Shown piece by piece: positions 37,969-47,868 of a stretch of DNA of 57,291 bases. Each line of letters starts with the position of its first letter. Position 1 is the stretch's first letter. The stretch covers positions 1 through 57,291 of the forward strand of contig JAFRMD010000033.1 in NCBI GenBank assembly GCA_017430835.1, given 5' to 3'. Under the pieces are notes generated by a model, which ran no database searches, was not told the origin of the DNA, and saw only the letters and a program-made list of their open reading frames with translations. The DNA is from Methanosphaera sp. (GTDB lineage: Archaea; Methanobacteriota; Methanobacteria; Methanobacteriales; Methanobacteriaceae). A program made the position numbers and the translations under genes.

Positions 37969-38739
37969 ATGGGAAATAATGTTATGCTAAATAGATTAAA
38001 TTCTTTACCTTTTACAACAGAAACTATTGTTGAATTATTATTGATTTTAATAGTATCCTATGCTGTTTATAGAATTATTCTGCAAATGGTTAGGCAGGTG
38101 GAAAAACGTTATTCGGTATCTGACTCCTTAATTTTGACAGTTGAGAAAATTTTAAGATATTTTTTGTTTATTGTTATACTTATTCAGATATTGAGTGTTT
38201 TTGGGATAGATGTTTCATCATTGATAATGAGCCTTGGAATAATTAGCTTAGCTTTAACTTTAGCTGCTAAGGATACCTTATCAAACCTCATTTCGGGAAT
38301 CATTATAGTTCTTGAAAAACGTTTTGAAACAGGTGATATGATAGAAATAGGCGGTTATAATGGTCAAGTTAAAAAAATAGGAATTCGATCAGTTGAATTA
38401 ATTCATAAAAAGAGATTAATAGTTATTCCTAATCAATACTTTACAACTAAACCTTTCATTAATTATACTAGACAAGGATTTTATGGAATATACTTTGACG
38501 TGATGGTATTAAATAAATATAATTTGGATGAAAAGTTGGATGAAATTGAGGAAATACTTGCTAAATCAGATTTAATATTAAAAGATCCGCCACATCTTAT
38601 TAAGGTAAAGAATGTTAAAACAACGGGTGTTGATGTTACTGTAAAGGTATATATAGATAATCCAAATGATGATGTTAAAGTAATAACTCAATTAATTAAA
38701 GAGATTAAGCGTAATGTGGTTTTGGAGGATATTAGTTAA
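37969..38739 (+). CDS. Small-conductance mechanosensitive channel, MscS family
   Basis: A 256-residue membrane channel that opens on osmotic downshock. It has about three N-terminal membrane segments; the third, pore-lining one is Gly/Ala-rich (SLGIISLALTLAAKDTLSNLISG). A beta domain follows (FETGDMIEIGGYNGQVKKIGIRSVEL, IVIPNQYF). A second ATG at 37984 is possible. A TATA-like TATAAATATTATATAAAT ends about 7 nt before the first ATG, so the mRNA may be leaderless or begin further in. Confidence 0.88.
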   Translation: MGNNVMLNRLNSLPFTTETIVELLLILIVSYAVYRIILQMVRQVEKRYSVSDSLILTVEKILRYFLFIVILIQILSVFGIDVSSLIMSLGIISLALTLAAKDTLSNLISGIIIVLEKRFETGDMIEIGGYNGQVKKIGIRSVELIHKKRLIVIPNQYFTTKPFINYTRQGFYGIYFDVMVLNKYNLDEKLDEIEEILAKSDLILKDPPHLIKVKNVKTTGVDVTVKVYIDNPNDDVKVITQLIKEIKRNVVLEDIS

Positions 38740-38763
38740 AAAAATAGTTATAGGAGATTAAGT

Positions 38764-39069
38764 TTATGCTGCAGTAATTAATTCTGCAGTAAATATTTGT
38801 ATTTCTAAATCTTGGGATAGTAGTTCTCCACTTTCTTCACCAAATTTTAAAAATACTTCAGTTTTCATATGTTTTTCTAATGCTTCTTTTGATTCCCATT
38901 TTTCAACAAACATTAATGTGTCATCTTCTACATTTGAATATAGGTTGTAACTAATGTTTCCTTCATGAGTTCGGGATTCTTGAAGTAGTTTTTCTACTTT
39001 TTCTATTATTTCATCTTTTTTACCATCTGCAGGAACTAATTTTGCGTTTACAATTATCATTTTTTTCAT
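38764..39069 (-). CDS. Antibiotic biosynthesis monooxygenase (ABM) domain protein
   Basis: A 101-residue ferredoxin-like alpha-beta barrel protein related to YgiN-type quinol monooxygenases. The typical pattern is VNAKLVPADGKKDEIIEKVEKLL, then HEGNISYNLYSNVEDDTLMFVEKW, then LEKHMKTEVF. Substrate unknown. ATG 39060 may be the real start, as GAGATGA precedes it at better distance. Confidence 0.8.
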   Translation of the reverse strand: MKKMIIVNAKLVPADGKKDEIIEKVEKLLQESRTHEGNISYNLYSNVEDDTLMFVEKWESKEALEKHMKTEVFLKFGEESGELLSQDLEIQIFTAELITAA

Positions 39070-39190
39070 CTCATTTTACTGTTATTAATGAGTATATATT
39101 AAATTTTATTTATATTTTTTCAAAAAAAATTGAAAGTATGTGAATTTTCACATACATATAAAAAAATGCTTTTTTCAATGAAAAAATAAT

Positions 39191-42100
39191 TCAGACTTCC
39201 TTTTTAAGACATTTGATTTCGTCCAATACAATATTATATTTACTTGGATTATACAAGTAATTACCATAATAATGAACACTAAACGATTTAACATTTATTT
39301 TATAAGGAATCTCATATACAAATGAAATGATATTGTCCCTTAAACTTATTTTCTTAGAAACACTTTTATTATTTATTTTAAATACTACACTACCCTCATT
39401 AACAACAACACCCGATAAAGTGTTAACTTGGGATTTAAAATAAATGTTTTTTGTATCATAAGAAACATTTAAGTTAGTCTCAGTGTCTATCTTTTCAATT
39501 TTTAATGAGGAATAATTGCTATTGGAAGAATAAATGTTATCTCCAGAATAAACTACTTTGATGGAGGAATAGTTTGAATCAATCTGTGAAATATTAACAT
39601 TTTCCAATAATGCAATACCATCATTAACCTCAACATACTCTTCTTGACAGACATCATTAATTTTAAACACAACATAACCGTTACTCAAGGGATTATTATC
39701 GTAATCATATATATGAGCCTCGAAGTTAACAGTTTCATTAGGAATACCTTGAATACTATTTAATATACTATAAACATTTCTTTTGTTAAGAATTAATTTT
39801 GACTTAGATATTAAAACATTATCAAAACCTATATCATCATATTCAACAATCATCAAATACTCCTCTTTTGAAAGACTTTCCGGAATAATAAAATCATGTA
39901 GGGTAATAATATTGTCCTTAAAAGTTAATGAATATGAGTAATAAGTTTTAAAATTTATTTTAAATATCAAATCCTTAATTGAATCCTTGTTAAAATTCTT
40001 CAAATTAATTGAAATATTAACCTTATCTCCAGGATGTGTAGTAAGTTCTTCTAATTCAATAATTGGATTAGTTATAGTGGTTGAAAACTCTTCGTTAATA
40101 AACACGTCAAGAAAATCTCTTAGCTTTACATAATTTATCAATTCGTTAGTGCATAATGCTTGTGAAGATGCTGTAAAGCTATGATTTTCTCCGATATTCA
40201 AATAATCTATTTCAAAGGTGAAATCAGAAAAGATGTTTGTAAGATTTATTTTAATATCTTTGCCAGCCGAGTTTCCAATGTTTTTTATTGTAATATTGTA
40301 TTTTATAATATCACCATATACTGGATTTGAATTATTGCAATTAATTAAAATTGAGTAGTCGGATTTCAATAATTTGACTGTGAATACTTTTACAATGTCA
40401 GTCTGTTCCCTTAAATCATGTATGTTAAACATTAAAGTTAAATCCTTTAATTCTAGAGGTGAAGTTTCAATTTTAATTATTTTATTTTCATCAGGAAGTA
40501 TTTGTGTAATATTCCATTGATTGTCTTTAAGATATACATTGTCATTTGATTTAATAAATTTTAATCCATCTGGTGTGATATTAGATAATTTAATATTATT
40601 TACAGGAACTAATCCAATATTTGATACTTTAACTTCATAAGAAATAATATCTGTAAAATTAAATGTTTCGGGGACGTTTAGAATCTCCACGGTATATAAT
40701 GGTGAATTTAATTGAATATCTTTACTAATTTTTGTGTCAGTAAAGTTCTTTAAACCATTATATGAAAAGGATAATTCAACTTCTCCTTCTGTACTGAAAA
40801 GCTTTTTAAAAGTAAACTTTCCGTTATTTACATTTACATTTTCTATTATTTCATCATCTATGGATACGGTTACTAATCCTGAATTAACTGTAGTGTTATA
40901 TATCACATTAGTCAAAAGAATTCCATTAATTATGACTTCATTATCCGTACTGTATATATCTTCTGAATCAAGTTCTATGCTGGTAGATCTAAGATTATTT
41001 CCAAGATATTCATTATCAATAACTTCAATGAAAGTATCTGTTGTTCCAACAAATAAATCAAGAGAGGTATTATTCTGGAATCTCGTCTGATAAATTTTGG
41101 TTTTTCCATAATTATCTGAAATAATTCCCATATCGTTTTCAGAGGTGTTATTATAAAATATGCTATTATTTATTGTTATAATACCGTTTGAATCTAAATT
41201 TATTAATCCAACATTGTTTTTTGCAATATTCGAAGATATTTCACTGTTGGTAATATTAATTTGCGTTTGTATATTTTGGGAATTTTGATTATTAATTATT
41301 AGATTATCCAGAATATTGTTAGAATATATTTCTGTTTTATCTACAATTGCTATGTTTGTGTTACTTATTGCTGTTTTAAGTCTGTTATTACAAATCGTCA
41401 GATTCAGTAATCTCATTTCATCATTGTTTTCAATCATCAATAAGTTTTCGTTGTCATAATTTTTCATTATTGAATTATTTATTGTAAATAATCCCTTAAA
41501 GTTGGTTATGCTTGAATCTCCGATATTGTTATTGAAAGTTGATGAATTGATGTATATGGAATCTGTTTGCGTATTTGTAATGGCAGAACCACTTTTTGCA
41601 ATGTTTTCTTGGAAAGTACAATTATTTAATGAAATTTTACATGGGTTTCCCACATATATTCTGTTGTAAATTGCTCCACCACTTGTTGCTTCATTATTTT
41701 CAAAAAGACTGTTGTCTATTGTTAATAATCCCCCATTTAATATGGCTCCACCACCTAAATCGATGTGTGTTGCATTATTATTTTTAAATGTGCAATTATC
41801 AACAATACACTTTCCTCTATTATATAATGCACTACCATAGGTACTTTTTGTATTTGTTATGGTTAGATTATTTATTATTAGCGTGTTATTAACTCCTATA
41901 GTAAATAATCGTTTTCTATTGTTTGTGCTTATACTTGAATGATTTCCATTAAGTATTAATGTTTTTGGATTCTGTGTATTCCATTTAAATTCATTTGTTA
42001 ATGTATAATCTGTTCTTTCAAAATCTATAACACAAGTTTCTGCATTTGAGCTTAATGAAGATTCAAGAGCATTTTCAAGTTCTTGATTTGTAGTTACTCT

Positions 42101-42301
42101 TGTTGTTTCACTTTCAGTTTTTTTGTTATTGTTTTTTTGTTTTTTTATGGTCTTTGTAATTATTTTTTCATGAGTTGTATCTTGTTTAATTTTAGTTTTT
42201 TCCGTGGTATTTAATCCTTCTGATGCGTAGATTGTACTGCTTGTTAATAGAAGGATTATAAATCCTAGAAAAAGTATTAAAATTTGCTTTTTTGAAAACA
42301 T
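39191..42301 (-). CDS. Adhesin-like protein 1 with beta-helix and Ig-like repeats
   Basis: A 1036-residue secreted surface protein. The first 27 residues are a signal peptide (MFSKKQILILFLGFIILLLT, cleaved near YAS). A Lys/Thr-rich linker is followed by a right-handed beta-helix region (about residues 90-420) with Pmp-like repeats such as GGAILNGGLLTIDNSLFENN and SGGAIYN. Then come DUF11/CARDB-like segments (YEVKVSNIGLVPVNNIKL) and C-terminal Ig-like repeats. No C-terminal anchor is visible. Such adhesin-like proteins are very numerous in gut Methanobacteriales and are thought to bind host or bacterial surfaces. The AGGAGAT ribosome site is about 16 nt from the ATG. Confidence 0.85.
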   Translation of the reverse strand: MFSKKQILILFLGFIILLLTSSTIYASEGLNTTEKTKIKQDTTHEKIITKTIKKQKNNNKKTESETTRVTTNQELENALESSLSSNAETCVIDFERTDYTLTNEFKWNTQNPKTLILNGNHSSISTNNRKRLFTIGVNNTLIINNLTITNTKSTYGSALYNRGKCIVDNCTFKNNNATHIDLGGGAILNGGLLTIDNSLFENNEATSGGAIYNRIYVGNPCKISLNNCTFQENIAKSGSAITNTQTDSIYINSSTFNNNIGDSSITNFKGLFTINNSIMKNYDNENLLMIENNDEMRLLNLTICNNRLKTAISNTNIAIVDKTEIYSNNILDNLIINNQNSQNIQTQINITNSEISSNIAKNNVGLINLDSNGIITINNSIFYNNTSENDMGIISDNYGKTKIYQTRFQNNTSLDLFVGTTDTFIEVIDNEYLGNNLRSTSIELDSEDIYSTDNEVIINGILLTNVIYNTTVNSGLVTVSIDDEIIENVNVNNGKFTFKKLFSTEGEVELSFSYNGLKNFTDTKISKDIQLNSPLYTVEILNVPETFNFTDIISYEVKVSNIGLVPVNNIKLSNITPDGLKFIKSNDNVYLKDNQWNITQILPDENKIIKIETSPLELKDLTLMFNIHDLREQTDIVKVFTVKLLKSDYSILINCNNSNPVYGDIIKYNITIKNIGNSAGKDIKINLTNIFSDFTFEIDYLNIGENHSFTASSQALCTNELINYVKLRDFLDVFINEEFSTTITNPIIELEELTTHPGDKVNISINLKNFNKDSIKDLIFKINFKTYYSYSLTFKDNIITLHDFIIPESLSKEEYLMIVEYDDIGFDNVLISKSKLILNKRNVYSILNSIQGIPNETVNFEAHIYDYDNNPLSNGYVVFKINDVCQEEYVEVNDGIALLENVNISQIDSNYSSIKVVYSGDNIYSSNSNYSSLKIEKIDTETNLNVSYDTKNIYFKSQVNTLSGVVVNEGSVVFKINNKSVSKKISLRDNIISFVYEIPYKINVKSFSVHYYGNYLYNPSKYNIVLDEIKCLKKEV

Positions 42302-42529
42302 TTTTAACTTTTTTTCATATCTCCTATAATTTAATTATAAAAAAATTAGTCATTTAAACAATGACTATTAATAATTTTATATTATTATACTATTTATATT
42401 TTTTTATCTATTTTTTGAACAATTTTTGTAAATTCTATTTATTAATTTAAAAAATCTTTTAAATACACACTTCATATATATGAAAAATAATAAAATTAAG
42501 TATATACATAATTGAGTCAGTGAATAAAA

Positions 42530-42865
42530 ATGTCAAATTTTAATAAATGTACTTGTGTAAAAGTAAACAAAGAAAAAATGGATTTAATCAAAGCAAAAGG
42601 GTTAAACTTACAAGATTTACTTGATAAGGCAATGAATGAAGAATTGAATTTAAATAACATGCCGGATAAGGAACAAAAAATTGAAGAAATACTAACCAAA
42701 ATTGAAAAATTAGAAAAAGAACGAGACAAATCAATAGCAGATTGTGATAAAAAAATTGATATTTTAATTAAGAATCTAATTGAATCAAGAAATAATGAGG
42801 AACAATTTTATAACAAGCAAATAAAAGTATTAAAATTGGAATTAGAATATTTAAAACAACAATAA
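42530..42865 (+). CDS. Small coiled-coil protein with possible ribbon-helix-helix start
   Basis: A 111-residue, highly charged protein. The N-terminal 40 residues (VKVNKEKMDLIKAKGLNLQD) fit a beta-helix-turn-helix pattern like RHH DNA-binding domains. The rest (KIEEILTKIEKLEKERDKSI and on) is a coiled coil. I do not recognise the protein; an RHH regulator is an inference. It has a promoter of its own and is followed by the aldo/keto reductase gene in the same direction. Confidence 0.65.
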   Translation: MSNFNKCTCVKVNKEKMDLIKAKGLNLQDLLDKAMNEELNLNNMPDKEQKIEEILTKIEKLEKERDKSIADCDKKIDILIKNLIESRNNEEQFYNKQIKVLKLELEYLKQQ

Positions 42866-43017
42866 TAATAAAACGAATTAATGGTGACATTTTTAATAAG
42901 AAAGTTAATTATTAAACTGCAAGTACAATTATTAAAAAATAATAATAATTATGTTTCAATATTTAAATTCATATTCAATTTAAGGAAAAATATTTTATCG
43001 GGAAAGGAGTTAAAACA

Positions 43018-44154
43018 ATGAAAAAATTAGGATTTGGAATGATGAGATTGCCTCAAATAGATAATAATGATTTTACTAACGTAAATCAAGAACAAGTTAA
43101 CAAAATGTTTGACTTATATATGGAAGCTGGATTTAACTATTTCGATACGGGATATCATTATCATTTAGGCGCTAGTGAAAAATCATTAAAAAAAGCACTT
43201 GTCGACAGATATCCTCGAGAATCGTTTCTAATCGCGGATAAAATTCCTGCATATTCAATTACTAAAGAGGAAGAATTAGAACCTATATTTAACGAACAAT
43301 TAGAACGTTGTGGTGTAGACTACTTTGATTATTATTTAATTCACAACGTTTCCAAATACTCCGAACCAGGTTTTGTGGATGTTGATTCATTTTCATTTGT
43401 CAAGAATAAATATAGAGAAGGAAAAGTTAAACATTGGGGAATATCATTCCATGACACTCCTGAAATGCTGAATGATATATTAAACCAATATCCTGACATT
43501 CAATTTGTACAATTGCAGATAAATTATCTTGACTGGGAAAATCCAAATGTTCAATCCAGGAAATGTTATGAAATTGCACGAAAACACAACAAAGATATTA
43601 TTGTAATGGAACCCATCAAGGGAGGTTCATTAGCAAATTTGCCTGAAGAGGCACAACAATTGATGAAGGAATATAATTCTAATTTATCCATTGCATCTTG
43701 GGCAATAAGATTTGTTGCAAGTTTAGATGGTGTAACTTGTGTATTATCAGGTATGAATACGTTAGAACAAGTTAAAGATAATATATCTTTCATGAAAGAA
43801 TTCACACCTATTAATGATGATGAAAAGGAAATAATTAACAAAGTTACGGATATTTTAAATGGGTTAACAAGCATTCCCTGTACAAATTGTAAATATTGTA
43901 TTGATTACTGTCCCAAAAACATTGATATTCCAAAATTGATAGGTTTATATAATATGGAGTTGTTAACTAAGCCTACGGGCTTTTCACCTCAAGGTCAATA
44001 TTACAGAACTTATGCAAAATTAGATGGGGTGGGCATAGCATCGGATTGTATTGAATGTGGAAGTTGTGTAGAAAAATGTCCACAACATATCAATATCCCG
44101 GAACATATGAAAGAGATTAAAAAAGTTTTTGAAATTCCAAGATATGGATTTTAA
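43018..44154 (+). CDS. Aldo/keto reductase with C-terminal ferredoxin domain
   Basis: A 378-residue oxidoreductase. The AKR barrel has FDTGYHYHLGASE, ADKIPAY and YYLIHNV, giving the Asp-Tyr-Lys-His tetrad. The last 90 residues carry two 4Fe-4S motifs, CTNCKYCIDYCP and CIECGSCVEKCP, as in the ferredoxin-linked AKR subfamily common in anaerobes. The electron donor is probably ferredoxin. The start ATG follows AAAGGAGTTAAAACA. Confidence 0.88.
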   Translation: MKKLGFGMMRLPQIDNNDFTNVNQEQVNKMFDLYMEAGFNYFDTGYHYHLGASEKSLKKALVDRYPRESFLIADKIPAYSITKEEELEPIFNEQLERCGVDYFDYYLIHNVSKYSEPGFVDVDSFSFVKNKYREGKVKHWGISFHDTPEMLNDILNQYPDIQFVQLQINYLDWENPNVQSRKCYEIARKHNKDIIVMEPIKGGSLANLPEEAQQLMKEYNSNLSIASWAIRFVASLDGVTCVLSGMNTLEQVKDNISFMKEFTPINDDEKEIINKVTDILNGLTSIPCTNCKYCIDYCPKNIDIPKLIGLYNMELLTKPTGFSPQGQYYRTYAKLDGVGIASDCIECGSCVEKCPQHINIPEHMKEIKKVFEIPRYGF

Positions 44155-44159
44155 ACAAT

Positions 44160-44933
44160 TTACTCTTTTTTTATACCGATGAATATTGGTTCTATTGCAA
44201 GATTATGATACATTGTTTCTTTAGTATATTTAAGCAGTTCATATTTCATTTCTCGTAAAGCTTTAAAACCTGCTTCTTCCAGTTTATCAAAGATGTCTCT
44301 ACCATAATATCTTTGGTGATCAAATTGTTTATAATAACGTTGTCTTAGATTATCGGTGTTTATCTGTGGAACCTCGAATGTTTTCTCTAATTCATCTAAA
44401 GTAGGTATCATCATGACTAACTGACCATTATTTTTCAGTACTCTATAGAATTCTTCCAGTGCTTTCTGATCATCCGGTATATGTTCTAGCACGTGGGAAG
44501 TAATTATCAAGTCAAAGCTATTGTCATCATATGGGATGTTTTGTGCATCTATTATCTCATCAACGTACTGACTTTCAACGATATCAGATGAGATATAATT
44601 ATCACCATACCTGCTTTTCAATGTTTTATATAATGATGATTCAGGAGCAGTGTGTAAAATTTTAATGTCTTCCCGTTCTAAAAAGTCAGTATATTTCGTT
44701 ATATAAAACCAGATAGTACGTGTCCTTTTAAAGGAATAACAGTTTGGACATTTTTCGTTTGGTCGTTTCTTTTTTCCATAACTGAGGAATTCTAGGTTGG
44801 TTTTGTAATTACAGATATTGCATTTTTGTTTTCCCAGCGGATTTCTTACTTTTTTAACATTTTCTTTTTCTTGTAATTTTCTTACTTTAAGAATTCGTTT
44901 TTCACTTATTTTAAAGTCAATATAGTCTTTCAT
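44160..44933 (-). CDS. SAM methyltransferase with N-terminal zinc-ribbon-like motif
   Basis: A 257-residue protein. At the N-terminal end CNICNY and CPNCYSF form a likely zinc ribbon. A type-11 methyltransferase core follows: ILHTAPESSLYKTL, SSDIVE and FDLIITSHVLEHIPDD. Proteins of this layout often lie in sugar or surface polysaccharide clusters. The target is unknown. Only weak AAGG before ATG 44933. Confidence 0.75.
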   Translation of the reverse strand: MKDYIDFKISEKRILKVRKLQEKENVKKVRNPLGKQKCNICNYKTNLEFLSYGKKKRPNEKCPNCYSFKRTRTIWFYITKYTDFLEREDIKILHTAPESSLYKTLKSRYGDNYISSDIVESQYVDEIIDAQNIPYDDNSFDLIITSHVLEHIPDDQKALEEFYRVLKNNGQLVMMIPTLDELEKTFEVPQINTDNLRQRYYKQFDHQRYYGRDIFDKLEEAGFKALREMKYELLKYTKETMYHNLAIEPIFIGIKKE

Positions 44934-44984
44934 CTTAATAACCTTATCATTTTTTTTGAGTAATTACATTATGAGGTCTACTGT

Positions 44985-45770
44985 TCATTTTAAGTAGAAA
45001 AATTTTTTAGTGTTATCTGTAACAATTTCACCTAATTCTTCATATTCCATATTCATCTCTTTGGAAATTCTTTTTAAAATGTGTGGAAGATATTTGGGAT
45101 CATTTCTATTCTTTTTAGGTTTTGGAGTTAAATCACGAGGTATTAAAAATGGACCGTCTGTTTCAATCATTAATCTTTCTGGTGGAATAACTTTTATTGC
45201 TTTAAGCAATTCTTGATTTCTACGTTCATCACATATCCAACCGGTAATGCCAATATAACATCCTAAATCAAGGTAGTCTTCTGCTTCATATTTGCTTCCC
45301 GTAAAACAGTGAACAACAGATCGCTTAGCAATTTTTCTGTGTCTGTTCATAATTTTAGCAAAATCATCATAAGACTCTCTGTCATGTAAAAATAGAGGCA
45401 TATCTAATTCTTCTGCTAGTTTAATTTGTTGCTCAAACCATTTACGTTGAATGTTTTGTGGCGAATAATTTCGGTTATAATCCAGACCACATTCACCAAT
45501 GGCTACAACACAATCGTTTTCAGCTAAACTTCTTAAGGTACTGATGGTATTTTCATCACATGTTTTTGCATCATGAGGATGAACTCCACAAGTAGCAAAT
45601 AAGTTTGTTTTGGTACTCGCATATTCTACGGCATTCTTACTTGAATTAATACTACTTCCAGTAATTATAGCACTGCTTACTCCAACATCGTTTGCTTCAT
45701 TCATAACTTCTACACGACAGTTATCATATGATTTATGCATTAGGTTTAACCCAATATCAATTAGTTCCAT
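44985..45770 (-). CDS. TatD family hydrolase
   Basis: A 261-residue metal-dependent hydrolase of the amidohydrolase superfamily, DNase-like. Metal ligands appear in CGVHPHDAKT, GECGLDYNRNY, FLHDRES, VHCFTG and ETDGPFL. The first His-x-His motif, usually DxHxH, reads GLNLMHKSYD, so that part is divergent. The start ATG follows AGAGGATTTAATTATT. Confidence 0.85.
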   Translation of the reverse strand: MELIDIGLNLMHKSYDNCRVEVMNEANDVGVSSAIITGSSINSSKNAVEYASTKTNLFATCGVHPHDAKTCDENTISTLRSLAENDCVVAIGECGLDYNRNYSPQNIQRKWFEQQIKLAEELDMPLFLHDRESYDDFAKIMNRHRKIAKRSVVHCFTGSKYEAEDYLDLGCYIGITGWICDERRNQELLKAIKVIPPERLMIETDGPFLIPRDLTPKPKKNRNDPKYLPHILKRISKEMNMEYEELGEIVTDNTKKFFYLK

Positions 45771-45850
45771 AATAATTAAATCCTCTACTTTTCTAATTAT
45801 TAATATGAATTTTAATTTAAATAGTTTTAACTAAAAAAGGGATTGGGTGG

Positions 45851-46927
45851 TTAAATTCCCATTAACATTTGTCCAATGGGAAGGGTGAGATTTGCTTCAA
45901 TGAAAGCCGCAATAAATAACATTATCGTAATTAATATAATAAGTAAAGCTGAATCAAAAATCATTTTTAATGCTATTTCAACGTTTTTACTAAAGTATTC
46001 TGATTTATTTTCTTTATCTGGTCGTATTCCACTTAATATTTTTAATAATCCTTGTGTTATTCGAGTACCTGCAGCACCAGCCAGTATAATTGCTGATAAT
46101 TCTAACACGCCATGAGGTAATGTTAATGATAGGAAATAAGAAAGTTTCATTGATGCTGCCGTGTAACCGACGATTAGGGCATTGTAAACTAACAAGTACA
46201 TGCTTGTTACGCTTAAATAAAATCCACCAAGTATCATATTCAATGCAACGGATAAGTTGTTCATAAATAATGGTATAGTTTCCAATTTGATTGTACCATC
46301 TTTTACACCATCTTTAAGTCCGTCTACTGCGGGCATGATTAATGATTGGAATATTCCTGGATAATAATAGGTTATAATTGTGAAGAACATAAATATGATA
46401 AATGATAATAATATATGAAATTTCATTCTATTAAAAAAGTCTTTTATCTTAAATGTTATCTCTAATGAACCAGTATTGTTGTTATAGTCCTCCTTGTTTG
46501 AATAAATATTTTCTATACAATAGTAAATCCAGTTAGAAAGGAGTGCTATTGATATAAATAATGAGTATGTGGTATTGACTTGGTAAATTATTATTGCAAT
46601 GATTATAAAAAGTATGTAAATTCCTTTTGCATATTTTTGATTGGATATTGCTGTTAGAATTAATGAGATTAGGACTAGTACGGGAACTTCCAAGTCTATT
46701 ATTTCAGGTATTGTTACTTTGGCTGACCATGCACATAATACATATATTAGTACTGATAAGAATATTATGGCAATGTACTTGTTTGTTGAGTATAATGATT
46801 GTTTTTGTTTTTCTGATTCTTCATCATTTTCTATTTTACTTTTCTTTAAATTATTTATATGATAATAAATACTTTTTGTATCGGTTTTAGTTGTTATGTT
46901 TTGTTGGATTTGATTTTCATCATTCAT
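45851..46927 (-). CDS. SpoIIM (DUF95) family membrane protein
   Basis: A 358-residue protein with a charged cytoplasmic N-terminal part, an initial four-helix membrane block, a Stage II sporulation protein M domain (LPHGVLELSAIILAGAAGTRI and flanking segments), and several further helices. The function in archaea is unknown; related proteins may act in membrane remodelling. ATG 46927 is preferred, with GGAGGTGAT immediately upstream. A perfect palindrome lies at the promoter (46967-46985). Confidence 0.8.
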   Translation of the reverse strand: MNDENQIQQNITTKTDTKSIYYHINNLKKSKIENDEESEKQKQSLYSTNKYIAIIFLSVLIYVLCAWSAKVTIPEIIDLEVPVLVLISLILTAISNQKYAKGIYILFIIIAIIIYQVNTTYSLFISIALLSNWIYYCIENIYSNKEDYNNNTGSLEITFKIKDFFNRMKFHILLSFIIFMFFTIITYYYPGIFQSLIMPAVDGLKDGVKDGTIKLETIPLFMNNLSVALNMILGGFYLSVTSMYLLVYNALIVGYTAASMKLSYFLSLTLPHGVLELSAIILAGAAGTRITQGLLKILSGIRPDKENKSEYFSKNVEIALKMIFDSALLIILITIMLFIAAFIEANLTLPIGQMLMGI

Positions 46928-46966
46928 CATATCACCTCCATTAATAAATATATTCACAAGAAAAAA

Positions 46967-46985
46967 GTGTACAATTTTTGTACAC
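46967..46985 (-). promoter_or_regulatory. Perfect palindrome at the promoter of the SpoIIM-family gene
   Basis: GTGTACA and TGTACAC are separated by 5 nt. The element lies right after a TATA-like GGTATAATATATG in the minus direction, in the zone of the transcription start, and 40 nt before the ATG. It looks like a repressor operator; the regulator is unknown. Confidence 0.5.
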
Positions 46986-47070
46986 ATATATTATACCATT
47001 GTATTTAAAAGTATTTAAATTTTTAATTATTATATTATTTATTAAGTAAAGATTAATAGAGGAAATAAAA

Positions 47071-47868
47071 ATGAATATAACCATGCTGGGAACAGGTAAT
47101 GCCTCTGCAATAGATTGTTACAATAGTTGCTTCATAATTGATGATGATGGGAAATTAATATTGGTTGATGGAGGTGGAGGAAGCACAATTTTCAAACAAA
47201 TAAAACAATCAGGATATGATTGGAAAAAAATACAGAATATAATTGTAACACATAAACATTTGGATCATATAACTGGAATATTCTGGCTTGTAAGGATGAT
47301 CTGCCAGCACATCAATAGGAATGAATACTCAGGAAACATTAATATTTATTCTAATAAAGAAGTAATCTATTTAATAGAAGACTTCATTAAAAAATTCTTG
47401 GAAGAAAGGGATTATAATCTGCTTGCTAAAAGAATATTTCTTATCGAAGTAAATGATGGACAACACATTACAATAAATGATAAAGATTTCATTTTTTTTG
47501 ATATTCAATCTAAAAAAGCACTTCAATATGGTTTTAAGATACAACATATGGATAAAACCCTAGTTTGTTGTGGAGATGAACCTTACAATAAAGAAAATGA
47601 AAGATACGTTAAAAATAGTGATTGGTTAATTCATGAGGCATTCTGTTTAAAAAGTGAAGAACGCATATTTAAGCCATATGAAAAAAATCATTCAACAGTT
47701 AAAGATGCATGTGAAACAGCACAAGAATTGAACATAAAAAATCTGATTTTATATCATACGGTAGATAACAATTTAAAAAATAGAAAAAAATTATATTCAA
47801 AGGAAGGAAAAAAATATTTCTCAGGAAATTTAATAATACCTGATGATTTGGAAAAGATAAATATATAA
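47071..47868 (+). CDS. MBL-fold metallohydrolase, RNase Z-like
   Basis: A 265-residue metallo-beta-lactamase-fold protein. The metal motif is THKHLDHITG, with MLGTGNAS at the N-terminus, CCGDEP in the middle and HSTVKDA near the C-terminus, in the order typical of RNase Z relatives. It may be a tRNA 3' processing enzyme or a paralogous hydrolase. The start ATG follows AGAGGAAATAAAA. It converges with the Alba gene. Confidence 0.82.
   Translation: MNITMLGTGNASAIDCYNSCFIIDDDGKLILVDGGGGSTIFKQIKQSGYDWKKIQNIIVTHKHLDHITGIFWLVRMICQHINRNEYSGNINIYSNKEVIYLIEDFIKKFLEERDYNLLAKRIFLIEVNDGQHITINDKDFIFFDIQSKKALQYGFKIQHMDKTLVCCGDEPYNKENERYVKNSDWLIHEAFCLKSEERIFKPYEKNHSTVKDACETAQELNIKNLILYHTVDNNLKNRKKLYSKEGKKYFSGNLIIPDDLEKINI

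Noticed and set aside
42302..42325. Four-codon upstream frame (MKKS) before adhesin-like protein 1
   Set aside because: GGAG is only 2 nt from its ATG, too near for initiation; likely chance.
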